Position numbers and translations under genes: made by a program
Part shown: positions 35,431 to 48,990 of the stretch, in pieces
Numbering within the stretch: the stretch's first letter is position 1
How the letters are laid out: each line of letters begins with the position of its first letter
The notes under the pieces: generated by a model
Seen by the model: the letters and a program-made list of their open reading frames with translations, nothing else
What the model was told of the DNA's origin: nothing
Database searches by the model: none
From: Sipunculus nudus
Lineage: Eukaryota > Annelida > Sipuncula > Golfingiida > Sipunculidae
DNA: 64,000 nucleotides
Assembly (NCBI GenBank): GCA_026874595.1
Contig: CM049315.1
Coordinates: 69,325,916 to 69,389,915, forward strand
Direction: 5' to 3'

Positions 35431-35985
35431 TTCTGTTGGCTAAACAGAGAAGAACGTAGGTCGACTTTTCCTTAAGAAGTAAACACCAGCAAAAGACTAT
35501 ATAATTAAATCATTCAGTTTAATATTCTATACTTTTAATGTTTGCTGACGTGTCTTTCGTGTCACGGTATGAATCCCGCTTATTTTTCAAAAACGTTTTA
35601 TTAAAAAATATTTTTTTCTAAATTTGTAATATTTTTGCGATTGTAGGTAAAACTTGTATGATAATAATCAATAATTTGGTTGCATCATTGCTTGATGCCA
35701 CGAAGTGAAACTTGTCGTTTTGTTTAATCATTTTTTACATAATTCCTGGGTTAAGCTGTATCTTTGTATTTGTTGAGAGGACAGTCGGGCGCTGGCCAGA
35801 GTTATGTGTTGTGAGATAGGCTATTGTTATGTCGAGCGATGTGGCAGCAAGCGTGTATTGTTCTTAGCCGTATTGGTTTTTAGCGTGCTCATGAATATAG
35901 ATGAGCTTCCAGGATAGTAGGGTATTTATATAGGGTCGCTTAGTGGTCATTCAGTCTTTGTTGTCCAGAAGCCAGCCTGTCGCCA
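35431..35985. other. Intergenic, nothing recognised
   Basis: AT-rich DNA after copy C. No domain or repeat family recognised. Confidence 0.4.
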
Positions 35986-36210
35986 GATGGGAACAAGTAC
36001 CGCCAGTCGGGGACTAATGCTGGCAGTCGAGAACCAGTACCGCAAGTTGGGGTTAAGTACCGCCAATCGGCGTCCAGTGCCGCCTGTCGGGGTCCAGAAC
36101 CGCGAGTCGGGGACATGTGCCACCAGATGGGGTCCAGTACCGCATGTCGGTGTCCGGTGCCGGCAGTAGGGGTCCAGTGCCGCCACTCGGTGTCCAGTAT
36201 TGCCAGTTAA
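35986..36210. repeat. 20-bp minisatellite, ~11 units
   Basis: Tandem units with consensus TGCCGCCAGTCGGGGTCCAG, with first-base and internal variants, are strongly GC-rich within AT-rich DNA. Open frames on both strands here follow from the repeat and are not genes. Confidence 0.85.
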
Positions 36211-39200
36211 GGACGTCAAGATACTGTTTAATCGGACTCTATTTTTAACTAAAGTATTATTTTGTGTGCAACCAGTGTATTTCATGTAATTCATAACAGG
36301 ATGGGAACGCTATCTGGTAGGTTGATTTGAATTTTGTAATTTTTACTATATTCGTTGTTGCTTAGCCACTGTTTCGTGGTTTGTTGTGTACATGAGTGCC
36401 AATACGACGAGTGCGCCATAAAAAAGGACAGCCTTTTTCCTTGGACACTGGTAAGGGAAGCGTTATCGTGTGACCCTGGACAAGGTTGAAATACTTTAAT
36501 AGGGATAATCATGTTGTAATAAAAAAAAAATAAAATTATATCCTTAACATAATACTTGTATTTTATAGCTGAAATAGTGCAAGGAATAATATATTAAACC
36601 ACATCAGTATTAGTTCCATCAGAGTACGGGGACATACATATTGGTTTAAGGTCCAATTCAAATTTAAATTATTTTTTTTAAATATTTGCAACGTTTTCTT
36701 TAAGGTGTGGCTTCCGATGAACAATTTTTCAAGTCAGACAAAGTGTCGTACATAAAAGCCTGCCCAGTAAGAAGAGCAATAGTAGATCTATCAAAGTACA
36801 GACATATTTATGTTGGTTTAAGGCCCAATCGAAATTTAAATTTAAGTTCTTAAGTAATGCAGTTATGTACAGTAATATTACTTTTCCGTTCGTGATATAT
36901 ATTTTAAATTTTGTTTGGCAAGAATCTGTTGGATTATCTGTTTCCTGTGACAATCAAGAATTTTAACATTGAAGTGGAGTACAGTATATAACTGGTCTCA
37001 GCATTCGCAGATAACCCTGTCATGTCTATAAAATATGTAGTTTAATATCAAAACAAAGTGTTAAGGCGAATCTAGCGACAAAACTTCAGGAAGGGTGGGT
37101 CTAACAAATGATGAGGCGTGTCTAAAAAAACTTGCTCTATGTCTGTGTTTATCATCTTTATTCAAACATGCTTGCTTATAAATGACCATAAGACCGAATG
37201 GAAGAAAATGAAACACGTGAAATGTCGTGATATTTGGCCAATGGGCTAGGATCTTTCATAATTCACATCATTGGAAACGTTAACATCTCAAAAGAAAGTT
37301 CAAGGTGAAAAGCTCCCATGGCAAATGGTGGATGATAAGACTTACTTCCCAATTGTTCAAAAACGTGCTTTCGTTGAGGTATGCAGTAATGTGCAGCTTA
37401 TTTCTGAACGACAGACATAGAGTTCTAAGTTTTATTTTATAAACAGCTCCGCAAAGTGACTGTTAATAAGCATGAGGGAGGTTCCAGAGACTGGTAAAGA
37501 ACAGGTTCACAATGATGTCAGACTTGCCCACTGTCGTTGTAGAAGATGTTGCATGAAGAGTTAATAAAAATACGTATCTATGATTGCCTGCATATCTGAA
37601 TGAAAGTAATCTTACTAACATTTTCCTAATTATTTTTCCTAGCGGACGGTTACAGAGAGGCGAATGATATTTGAACACGTGCTTTTCAGGTTAACTGTTA
37701 CCGTGGTTTCAGTCAATAAAAAAGGACCGGTCAATTGTACCAGTGCAAATGTGCCATCCAATATTAATTTCAAATGATTAATTTGAAATGACCCACGCCA
37801 TATTGCGGAAGACTGTAATGAGAGAAACTATTTTACTTAAAACAATGTGGCCGATACACGTGGGCGTGGCGAACTAAGTAAAAGCTGAGTCATGCAACTG
37901 TCTTTACTCAGGTATGGGTCGCCATATGAAATAACATGTAGCTTATACAAGACCGTACACGAAAATAAAAAGAAGAAATGTTTTACAGGCTAAACAATGT
38001 TAAATGCATCAGCAAACTTAATATAATAAAAGGATTTTCATACATCGGGTAACTGTTTCTCTTTAATGAATAACCAATGCTAAACAGATGAACACCTACT
38101 AGCGTCAGAGAGCCGTTAAATCTTCAACGAAGATATTTGACAACGTATCATGGCCTACAAGTATGCTGTACGTGTCTTCACATTAATCAGACGAATCGTT
38201 AGCTGTTTTAGTATAACCTCAAACAACCCCTGCCACGTGCGAGAAAAAAAAACTGTTTTAACTCAGGATATTGGCTAATGCCTCTGCATGATTGTTGAAT
38301 TACTGACCGCATGAATACATACTTGGCGGTACGCGGTGCAGAAAATGACTCGTTACCATAGGTTTGTGTGTTCACATGTATTCTTTTAGGTTTACTAAGG
38401 CGTGTATTCAGGTCTACATCTTTACAGGCAAACTTGGGCAGAACCCTTAACCATCTTAATATTCCAAATCGCGTGACGCCTCCTTACATCTGTTCTTCGG
38501 TTTACAAAATAAATCTACTTGTGATCATGTTGGCGGCGGAATTATGGATATTATTAACCAGACTTTTTTACAAGCTTTACCAGCTACTACCACAAATTTA
38601 TACCAAATCTTGCCGACATTGACTTACCTCTCACCGTTCACACCAGGAATGGTAACTTGTTAAAGTACTTGAAAGGATGACACATTATTACATTATTTAT
38701 AAAGCCTAATACTATAACTTTTTTTTTCCGAAATTTCATCTTTTAAATTTGAAGCGTCAATCATTTACTTCGTGAGACTCCCTTTGGTTCGGAAAAAAAG
38801 CACCAGAGGAGCATACATATGTTGTTTTTTGTCTCTTTTCACTTTTGTGATTGGTCACAAATCATATAGAAATATATAAGAATGCACGGACAGTTAACGG
38901 AACCTGAAACACTATCGAGATTTCATCTCAGGTTCAAGTCACATGCTAATATCGGCAAAAAGTAATTACCGTGGTCCGTTCATTTTAACTAAGATAATGT
39001 CACTAGCATTTGCACACGTTTATAAAAAGGTTTTAAAATGACAGTATAATTATCTACCTTTCAGTTCACAGAGACTGTAACTTAGACAACCATTTAAACA
39101 TCCTACACCTTGACAAAAAAGATAGCTGTCTCAATTGTAATGGCAAGCCAGATTGTTGAAACTGATCTGTGCTACTTATTAATGAAGTACCTGTCAGTCA

Positions 39201-39393
39201 TATCTTCGGCAGATCCTTAATCCTGCTTTCAGCTCGTTGGGCTTTTGCTGTGAATATGTATATACACAAGCTGGTTGGGAATACGGCGACTGTGTTTGTG
39301 GGAATAGACTGTCGATAATACCATACCGGTGCCATTCGCTGCAACATCTGTGTCACGGAGAGCGCCGTGCATAAAGTTAACTCTGTTCTCAAA
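36211..39393. other. Intergenic with one dispersed repeat
   Basis: About 38100-38390 is related to 31873-32240 (CTAGCGTCAGAG/CTAGCGCCAGAG, CATGGCCTACA, ATCGTTAGC, TGTTGAATT). Otherwise AT-rich without a recognised gene. Confidence 0.45.
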
Positions 39394-39698
39394 ATGTTTG
39401 AATCGTCAATAATCATATTCCCCGTTGTCGTCTTATCCCTGATTTTAAGTGAATATACGTTAAGCTGCTGTTGTTCTCCCATCTTCTCAGAAAACTTTCG
39501 AAGAAAAACAGTTTATCTGCAAAATGCGGCTCTAATTTCGACGACAGTTAACAAATTCTGTTGTCTAGCGGCTTGCAGTAGTAATGATTGGTGTTCCGGT
39601 GGAGTCTACCATCGAGATTCAAACATCTGCAAACTGTATCGGAGTTACAGGAACTCGTTTGACGGAACGGAGATAATATATGTTAAAGTAAGTATTAA

Positions 39699-39736
<38 letters not shown>

Positions 39737-42700
39737 CGGGGGGGGGCTTTATTCTGCTATATTCCAGTAACATAAAGTACATAGGGAAAACGCAAACGGC
39801 AACACTAACACATAATGCAGACCAGGTGAAGGGAAACTAAGAGAAAGGATTCGGTTACATTTAAGTATATATAATTGATCATTTAAAAAAGAAGGAGCAA
39901 TATATTGATCCTTATTTTTGGTTAATTGATATTCATATTTCGACAGCTGTGGATCGATGTTTTCGAATATTTACAGGGTACGCTAGTCAGCACGATACTT
40001 ATCGACTTATATTTTCTCTTCTGAAAGCCAGTTTTCTTAAATATTGCATTCATGAAGTCTACAGTATTTGTGGATATCCAGTATTTGGATGATCATTTGT
40101 ACACAAATGTAAAATTCATAAACAGAAGCAAGTATCAAGCTCCATTATGAATGATTAATTTATAAAGTAATAAAAATAAAAATAAACATTTACATTTATA
40201 ATTGTCCCGCATGCGGCGTTTATTTCCTTTGGTCTGATTATACATGAAAATCCACTTGCATTAGAGCTAGCTGTAAGGGCTTTGCAAACCATAGTTTCTG
40301 ATTAGGGGCGGGTTTCAAGTACTGCAGTTGCAATTTTTTCTAAGCGAGTTTCATTCATTAACAAAAACTTTTAGCTAAATTACCCAGTCATTCAACACTA
40401 TTCCTATTTATAGACCCCAAATTACTCCAGTTTCCCTGTCATAAACACAATATTTGATTTTATACGATTTTTTTTTCAGGGAAACGATGTAAGCTCTGGA
40501 GTATTTCTCAACATTTTTATTCGGCGGTATCCCCATATGCACCGCCGCATATATATATACAGTTGGGCAAAAGCTAGAGAAATTTGAGGCTAGATTATTA
40601 GTGGGAGTAATTCAACAAACCAGCTGATAGAAATGATTTTCGACCTTGACGCGGCGCATGGGGGACAAATCGGTTATGGCATAATGTAATGTTGCGCAAA
40701 TCGTAAAGTTTTACTCGGCCTGTGTCAATTATGGCATTCTCTCGGCTTCGCCCCGCAATGTATTGTATGACCCACGCCTCGTGAATCCTTACCTTATGAA
40801 GAACATTTTACTAATACTCATAATATAACTTATAAGCTTAGCCAGTTTAAGTGTCAAATTTTTACCGGGGTGAGCATACCTGTCCTAAACGGATACCATG
40901 TGTTCTATCTAACAGAGGAATCTTCTTGTCTGAATATATCCGATTGTTAATGTTTTAAATATTTTCAATATTTTTGTTGATACAAATATATGTTTCTCTC
41001 GGACCACTTTTATATTATTGTTAGGTCTGTACCATTTTAGAATAGTTTCATTTTATCATTATTGAAAATACAAATGTTTGATTCATGACGTTATACATTT
41101 TAATATTATAAACAAAGAAATATAAATATAGAAAAATGTAAATTTAAAATGAATATTTTATTTATTTCATATGCAGTCAGGGATAATAATAAAAATACAG
41201 GACTTCGTTACCTTTTTCCACTTAAACCTAGAACGTTCCATTTTCAGGTATCAGCTGATTCAGGCGGCATAGGTGTGTACATTCTTAATTATAGACTCTA
41301 ATTGCCGCATATACAATTAAACACACATACAATAGAGTGTCACTTAATGTCACTAAATAAATCTCACAGGTAACGCTGAAACAAATAAGCCACTCAGTCC
41401 GCGTCCTTGCATAAACTCCAAGAAGTGGAGTATATCTACTTCTTTCTGCTAGGTGGTGCTCATCTGGTAGGAATGTCTTGCCCCGGCGGTTAGCTGTCTT
41501 CAACTCATAACAGTTGTGTATGTTTTATGTATATATCCATTTTGTCTGTCATTTTAACAGAATAGAACTATACACTCTGACTTATGAAATTTAAAGCACA
41601 TACTGTCCAACCCATAATAGAACGAAATACCAGGTTCATACAACCACTCAGAGGTTATATATTGGTTAATCATTACAGCATCTGAAGTATGTGGGAATCC
41701 CCCCCCCCCCTTTCGCTCGGTATAGGCGACCTGGACATAATCCCCAACTCTGCTTTCAAAGCCAGCAATGAGTATATCAGTCCGTGGGATGCGGCAAATG
41801 GAAGGATCTGTGAGAGTTGTAAAGCGTGGTGCACGGACAAAGGGTACATAGCATTACCTGGAAAAGAGTGGTGGCAGGTCGACTTAGGCCAGCCACGAGT
41901 GATACAGCAGATTGCGATACAGGTAAAACTAGCCATATCTGAATGTCACCATTCAGTTCTGAAGTGTAAATTAATAATGTAATTTTAATAATGACAGTAA
42001 TGGTGTATTGAAGTTATGGTTTTCGTGTGGTGCTTCGTTGTTACGTTGAAAATTTAGGGATTAGTTTTAATTCACTGCAGGCACTTCTGCAAAAGATCCA
42101 TCGTTCATAGAAAAGTCGATGTGTTTTCAGTCAAATTTCGATGGATGATTTACTAGATATCATAACAGTGCCAGCATATCAAAGGCTGTAGGTGTTACAG
42201 AGAAGAATATTAAAAAAAAGTCCATTTTTTTTCTTTTATTCACATAGTGAACGACAGTCAGAGGTACTGTAACACAGTATCCGTCTCTGTTAACAGAGAG
42301 AGCGGAGAGCGTTGCAGACCTTCTGGTAGTGCCCTGCCTGAAATTACTAATTGTCCCTCCTTTGACAACATAAACAAACGTAACCTAGCTAACAAACCCT
42401 TAACCACGACATTTCACCCGTTTTCTTGTTCGAATAAGATAATGAAACATATTATCCAAGTGCACTATAACGAAGAGATGAGAGCATGTTTCTAACCAGG
42501 ATGACATGTTGCTAAGGGTCAAGGTCACAGGGGAACGTGTCAGTTTTCAAAGTCCTTTTTATTGGCTGTAAGGTTTCAGCCCATTCAATATAGAAATCAA
42601 GCAGAGGATTTAATGTCTGGTCCTATAAAAGTGCCATCTAGTGATTAAAACAAAGTTCAGGGAGAAAAGTTGCGCCAAGCGGGCCTTATGGTTACCTGAA

Positions 42701-45088
42701 CCCGTTATTTATAATAAAGCAATTATGTTATTTAATAAAGAACGCACGTTCACCATCATTTTTTATAGGCGCTAATAAACCTCACAGGGAGGCAAAATAA
42801 CTATGTACCGCAGAGACACGAACGCTGTGAGTCCATCGTGCATTTTGGTTTGTTATGTGGTTAGAGACATTCACCAGCAGAAATCTTCTGTAAGATTTTC
42901 TGCTAAGAGAGAAATACCCAGAGTAGACTGAAAGCCTGGAGAACTGCTTCCGGCAACTCTTGTTTTCAGACAAAGCAATATAACCTGGTGGAAGGATTAG
43001 ACGTAGGAGAAAAACATATACATCAGGCTCATTCCGCCGGAGCAGTGTGTATTAATAACGTGGTATTATCCTTGGAAAATCTCGGCTTGTTTATACTTGC
43101 GACCAGCACCTAGGGCTCAAATTATTTCGCGAACAGGCGCATGCATGTTTCCTGAACTTTATTACACGTGGGCGTAGAAACGTAAAAAAAAATAAATAAA
43201 TAATAATTTCTATATACTAAGGAGGTCAGTGAACAATCCAGGGTCTCTATATAGTTTTGTGTGGATTATATGGACTCCATGTGTTTTACCTTCTTTCGTG
43301 GGATTACGTGACATTACATAATACATAATAGCTTGACAGTGCTTCAGTTATGTGTTTGTGTGTTATACTTTTTATAAAATCTCCATCCCGTTTATTTCTG
43401 TGTAAATGTGTGTATGTAACGGTTTAAAATTGATGGAGCGGATTACAATCCTCAGGTTTTATGATAATTGTAAACGCATTTATATATACATTACAGGGTT
43501 TGGATTATTCCTTTCGCAAATACTGGATCGACCGTTTTGTTCTTAATTATGGTGACGACGGAATCAACTGGATTATATACAGAATTGATAGAAAGACAAA
43601 GGTAATGTTACATACTTGTATATTAAGTTAATAAGCAACACGTTCATAAGTACATTACCAAAAACTAGGTTAAATGCTTAATCACATTAAAAAAATAAAT
43701 GTATATCGAAATTGTCGTATTTGTGAAGCAAAAGATAAATTCCCTGGATCAGATCCAAGCGGAGGTGGGGGCGGGGGGGGGGGGGGGTGGATAATACGAT
43801 ATGAAAAGAGATGACTGGATAATTCATGAATCTACACCTGAAATTGCGTCGACAATTTGTAGACTTATGAATTTATATGTTGACAGCAATCCGTAAAACA
43901 TATCTTGAACAGAATATTATTTATAATGACTCCTTCAAACGTGGTCATAAATAGCAAACCTCTCTTGCAGCATATTGTTAACAACAGGAAAATATTTTTT
44001 CCCATATAATGTGTTATTCAGCCACTAGGATATACTATTATACAATGATAACGGCGAATAAAATATTTGCCTTGTATATAGATTAAGAGTGGAAGGTGAA
44101 GTTCACTTCAAATGTCAATGTTCAGCACATGATGTGGCTCTATTTTATATTAATCTCTACAAACAAGGTTTTCTTTGGACATGTCATACCACAAAAAAAA
44201 AAAAAAACGATTGGGCATTGTTATATTACCTCGCACAAGCTTATTCTGGAAGTATTTTTACAGGAGGGTCTTATTGACCAAAGTAGAGGATGGGTACATT
44301 ACACTCATAATTAGAGATGACTTTTGATGAACATGTAAAGTGTAAAAGACGCACGTCATTGAACAATTTGTCTAAAATACGATTTCTTTCACGCGGCTGT
44401 GGTTGTGGCCGGGGCTGGGGTTATGTTAGATTCAAATATGTGATTTTATGAAGGACCGATTCCCTTTTTGGGGCTGTGGTGCATGCCCGACCTTACCGCA
44501 TTTCCCTTACCGCATAAGCCTGGCACAAGTGCGTGAAAGGAATCGAAGCTTTACACAGGGACAAGTCTTATTTATGTATGAGCAACTTTCTTTAAGGACT
44601 GACTTGAGGACTTTCTTGAAGGACTCTCGGTGTTTCAGTTGAAAAGAGATTATACAAAATGAAACATTGAAACGCCAATGCTATTCTGTTCTGTACACTT
44701 TCTGTAACTCTCACTTGTACATTTTATATTCAAATAAATGGTCCTTATCACACTTACCACAACTAGCTGTCCATAATGATTGAATATAGGTTTTAAAATT
44801 CTCCTGATGTTTAGGTTGTACATAACCCCATTCGCATAATAAGAAAAATTCAGGTTCTCGTGCTACTCTTGACTCGTATAATTATTTGATATGACATTAA
44901 TTTTGGATTTGTACTTTCAGGTGTTTGATGGTAACATGGACGCTACAACAAAAGTAAAGGTTGCCTTGCCGATTCAAGTGAGAGCACGCTATTTGCGCGT
45001 TATTGTTGAGTCCTACAAATGTATCAATGATATTGGTGTGATCTGTGCACGTTTTGAACTGTATGGCTGCCAACTGTTATTGAATTAA
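39394..45088 (+). CDS. PAN-F5/8C secreted protein, copy D (nearly intact)
   Basis: Exons 39394-39687, microexon 41248-41272, 41679-41922, 43497-43601, 44921-45088. Exon 1 gives a signal peptide (MFESSIIIFPVVVLSLILS) and a PAN/apple-like Cys motif (CCLAACSSNDWCSGG...CKLY). Exons 3-5 give one F5/8C domain: GDLDIIPNSAF, a CxxCxxxC insert, WWQVDLGQPRVI, FRKYWIDRFVLNYGDDGINW, ending GVICARFELYGC. The first and last domain Cys would form the usual disulfide. All splice sites are GT-AG and phases agree, except that a C12 run (41699-41710) in exon 3 is one base short of frame. With 13 C the product would be 278 residues. An AATAAA lies at 45312-45317. Role: secreted lectin-like recognition protein, inferred from domains. 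Confidence 0.75.
39702..39748. repeat. (GA)n plus G-run just after the exon 1 donor of gene D
   Basis: Follows GTAAGTATTAAACGAA and ends in GGCGGGGGGGG. Same position and layout as in copy A. Confidence 0.85.
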
Positions 45089-45369
45089 TTAAATACCGAG
45101 GACAAGACTTTTCAAAGGTCATTTTAAATATTGTGACTCATGGATATAAACCGTTTCGACAGCATTGTTCGATTGAGTCGAATCCGTGTGTTGTCAGTTA
45201 TGTTTAAAATCTTATACAGGTATCTATATAATTTGAGTAACATAGATGAAACTAGAACCAACTGATATGGCGAATACCTTCGCCAGTAATTCAATTGAAC
45301 AAAACCTTAAAAATAAAGTTCACTCTTTACGCATAATTATTGTCTAACCTCCACTTGACCTTCTTCCTA

Positions 45370-45815
45370 TAGCACTGTTTCTCAGTATCGAGTACAAGGG
45401 CTGTTTTTTTGGTATCGAGTCCAGGGGCTATTTTCCGAGGATCTAGTCTAGGGACTGTTTCTGGGTATTGAGTCTAGGAACCGTTTTCTGGGTATAAAGT
45501 CCAGGGACTGTTCTGGGTATCAAGTCTAGAGACTGTTTTGCTGGGTATCGAGTCCAGGGACTGTTTTCTTAGTATCGATTCCAGGGACTGTTTTTTGGGG
45601 GGGAGGGGGTTCGAGTCAGGGACAGTTTTCTGGATATGGATCCTAGGGACAGTTTCTGGGTATCGAATCCAGGGACTGCTAATGGGTATCGAGTCAAGGG
45701 ACTGTGTTGTGGGTATGGAGTCAAGGAACGGTTTTCTGGGTGTCGAATCCAGAGACCATGTTCTGGGTATGGAGTCTAAGGAACTGTTTTCTGGGTATCG
45801 AATCCAGGGTATTTA
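45370..45815. repeat. 27-29-bp minisatellite, duplication copy 1
   Basis: About 15 imperfect units of GGGTATCGAGTCCAGGGACT plus GTTTTCT-type spacer, 280 bp past the stop of gene D. Open frames across it are artefacts of the repeat. Confidence 0.85.
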
Positions 45816-46759
45816 ACTCAGAGTTAAAACTAGCCTGGCAATACTGCGCCTGCATTGTTTCAAGCATCATGTACAAACTCAGCTGGAGACGATACCCAAC
45901 AAATATTGGCTTAGAGTGGACAAATAGAAGGAGTTCGATAATGTATATCACGAAATCAATGTAAAAATAGTATATTCCTTCTAGAATTATTATTGAAATA
46001 CACTGAAAATATGTTGTGATGAAATATAACTTGTACCCATCGTCTCAGTCTCTTGAAATCATATATTTATTTATAATACACCCAAACTTCAAATTTTAAT
46101 TTACTGAAGACGTCAGGGTGGTAGTGCAATCTGTTGGGTTCGCATCAATTCAAGTATACATGCAAATGTGCACTCCATTTCTAACAGTGCTTTTTCATTT
46201 TCATCTGCTTGTCGAACTGTTATTTTTCCGAAGTAAAACAAAGTGACGTGATTCTGTTGGGAAAAATAATCAATTTTACATTCACGGATGACTTCCTTAC
46301 ATTCATGCAACAGTTATTAATAAGGAGGATGTTTTTACTTGGAAAGTTTGTTTCTGCAATGAATTTATAACTTTGACCAGAAATATGAATGCGCAGATCG
46401 TAAGTTTTGTAAAGATTTATGCAAATGAGGTATATTAAGAGTGGTCTCTTGCTGAGAAATCACTGGTGCGATTTTGGGACAGATGCGGTCACTCTGTATC
46501 AATATCTTCCGTGATACATGGAGGACAACTGGTAAGTGTAAACCTTATTTTCAATGAATAATTTCGGAATTCTATAAGTTCCCATCAGTCTACACACTTC
46601 TGTCTGGTATTAATAATTATTCTTGTTTTATACTACTCCAAGAATAACAAAATGTTATGACGCTCATGTCCGGATTACTTTCATGGCGTTATTCTCGTAA
46701 CAAGTGTTTTAGCCTATTATGTCAATAACTACCACACAGCAAAATTTTTTGTCCTCTAG

Positions 46760-48990
46760 GGATCTCTAGCCAAGTGAATTTTCACTGGTCAAGGTTTGCC
46801 TCCACAAATTTCCTACCCAATAACCAGTATGGACAGCTAATTGTGGTCTTTTAAAAGTAACTGTAAAAACACAGGCTTATCCACAAGGCTTAACAATAGG
46901 GACCAGAACAACACTCACTAAATGAAGGTTCTGCCTGAATGAATTCCGAAGGGTAATCCCCGGGTATTGCTTAAAGAAACAAAAAAAAGGAGTTGGGGGT
47001 CTGAAAGGCCGTTTGACATTACGCATGCCACAGTCTCAAATCAAAACCTGAAAAGGTGTACAGTCACAAGGCACTTTGTGACATCACTTCTCCCTTAAAA
47101 AAATGCTCAGTTTTTTTATAAGAAAAAGTGGACAAAATAAATTCTGTAATCCAACATTTTACTCACAAAACTTATGAGAGGTTGATAGCTGATGTCTGGT
47201 AAAATTGAAAACTATAGATAGAAATATAGCATACAGGGATCGTGTCTCGTCACAATCTGTCATTTAATGTCACTGGGATGTATATGCCACTCAGCTTATA
47301 AATTTAAATGAACTTAGCCTAAGGATGGTTTTGATAAAATCAGCCCGCACAATCCGATCTCCTAGGCACAGACTCAACAGTATACTGATACTCGTGTAAG
47401 AGTATTGCCCATCGCATTATGCGTTTGTTCAAGCACTTGGCTTTCTGAATTTAGGCAAGAGGTTTGTGATCTGTCTGAATCACAAACTGTCTTCCAAACA
47501 AATACATATCAAATTTGTTAACTGCCCAGACAATGAACAATGCTTCTCTTTCAATGACCGAGAAATTTTCCTCTCTTTGAACAAGCTTACGGCTCGCAAA
47601 AGCCACTGTATGCAAAATCCCTTCATGCTCTTGCATGAAAATCGCTCCAATTCTTTATCGGAAGCATCAGTTCTCAGAATGAATCATTTTGAGAAGTCGG
47701 GGAGTTGCAAGACTTGTGGTTTCACCAACAAACATTTGAGAGTTTGAAATGCTCTCTCCTGAGCTTGTCCCCAGGTAACCTTATTACTCTGCCCCTTCTT
47801 GCTTAAATCTGTTAAGGGCACGGCCACTTCAGCATAATGAGGGATAAATTTACGGTAATAACCCGTCAAACCTATGAAAGACCTAACCTATTTCTTGGTG
47901 GTTGGTCGTTTTGCATTACTGATTTTCTCGTGTAAGACTGGGTCAGTTCCAAGCCTGCCTATTCCTATTTTATGGCCAAGAAAACCAAGGTTTGTGTAAC
48001 CAAGGAAACACTTCTTTGGTTGTGCCGCTTAATTAGCAGACTGAAGTATGCCAAATACCTTCTCAAGGAGTTTTACATGGTCTGGCCTGTTTTCAGTGTT
48101 ACACAGGACATCATCGATGTAATAAGTCACCCCAGAACATGAGCAAACAATGTGCGCATCATTCACCAGAATACTGCGCCTGCCACAACAAACCCGAAAA
48201 TGGCTTGAAGTTAAAATGATATTATGTATTTGGGGTTACAAAGGATGTCAACTCTTTAGACCCGTCAGTCATGGGGATCTGTCAATATCCTTTTGGTAGA
48301 TCAATTATGGAAAAAAATCTACTATTTCTCAATTCGGCAAACATATGTTTTTGGAAATCAATGCAAAAGCGAACCGAATTGTCGGGCTTCCGAACCATGA
48401 CCACAGGTGCTGAATATCTTGAATTAGATCTTTCGATCACCTAGAGATATCATATCACTTATCTCTTTATCCAGGGATTCTTTCATGGCATGAGGTACGT
48501 TGTAAGGTTTAGACCTAACAGGAAGGTGAGAAGTGAGCTGGAGATCACATTCAAGGACTTTTTGTCCGTTTTGGCACATCTGTAAATGTGCTTTTATACC
48601 TGTTTACAAGGTCTATCAACTCAGCTTCCTGTTGAGGGGAAAGTTCATCACATATTTTTACCTGCTCAGGTCCTTGTGTGTGATTAACACTTGGCATTGG
48701 AACAATACACTTTTCATTACCAATATCAACATCCTTAGTCCTATCATAACTTTGATCTGACATATTACATCCGTAGATTGTAATCCAGCCAAAATGGTAC
48801 TATCACAGGGCAAATCAAATAACCCCATAGCACTTTGCTCGGAATCACCTGGCGGTCCTTTGAGGTACCATTCAACAAATTTATGTGAAATGTTTTTACC
48901 TTACCTTTTACCTTTATCCGGTAATCGCAGTCATTGAAAACTTCGAAAGGACCCTCCCACTGTAGCACCAACGCTTTACAACCCGACCAT
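46760..48990 (-). mobile_element. Gmr1-like Ty3/gypsy remnant, copy 1
   Basis: Minus strand, in order: integrase C-terminal GPY/F module (about 48971-48850: VLQWEGPFEVF, YRIKVKGKVKTFHINLLN); a linker and RT N-terminus (DELSPQQEAELIDLV, TFTDVP, then SVRFCIDF); RT core with YYIDDV near 48118; GYYRKFIPHYAEVA; RNase H VIEREALFIVWAVNKFDMYLF, QTDHKPLA and RIMRWAILLHEYQY; a purine tract at 47097-47087; then LTR-like DNA starting TGATGTCAC at 47086 and running to at least 46760. Integrase before RT is the Gmr1 order. Many frameshifts and stops; truncated near 48990. Confidence 0.75.
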
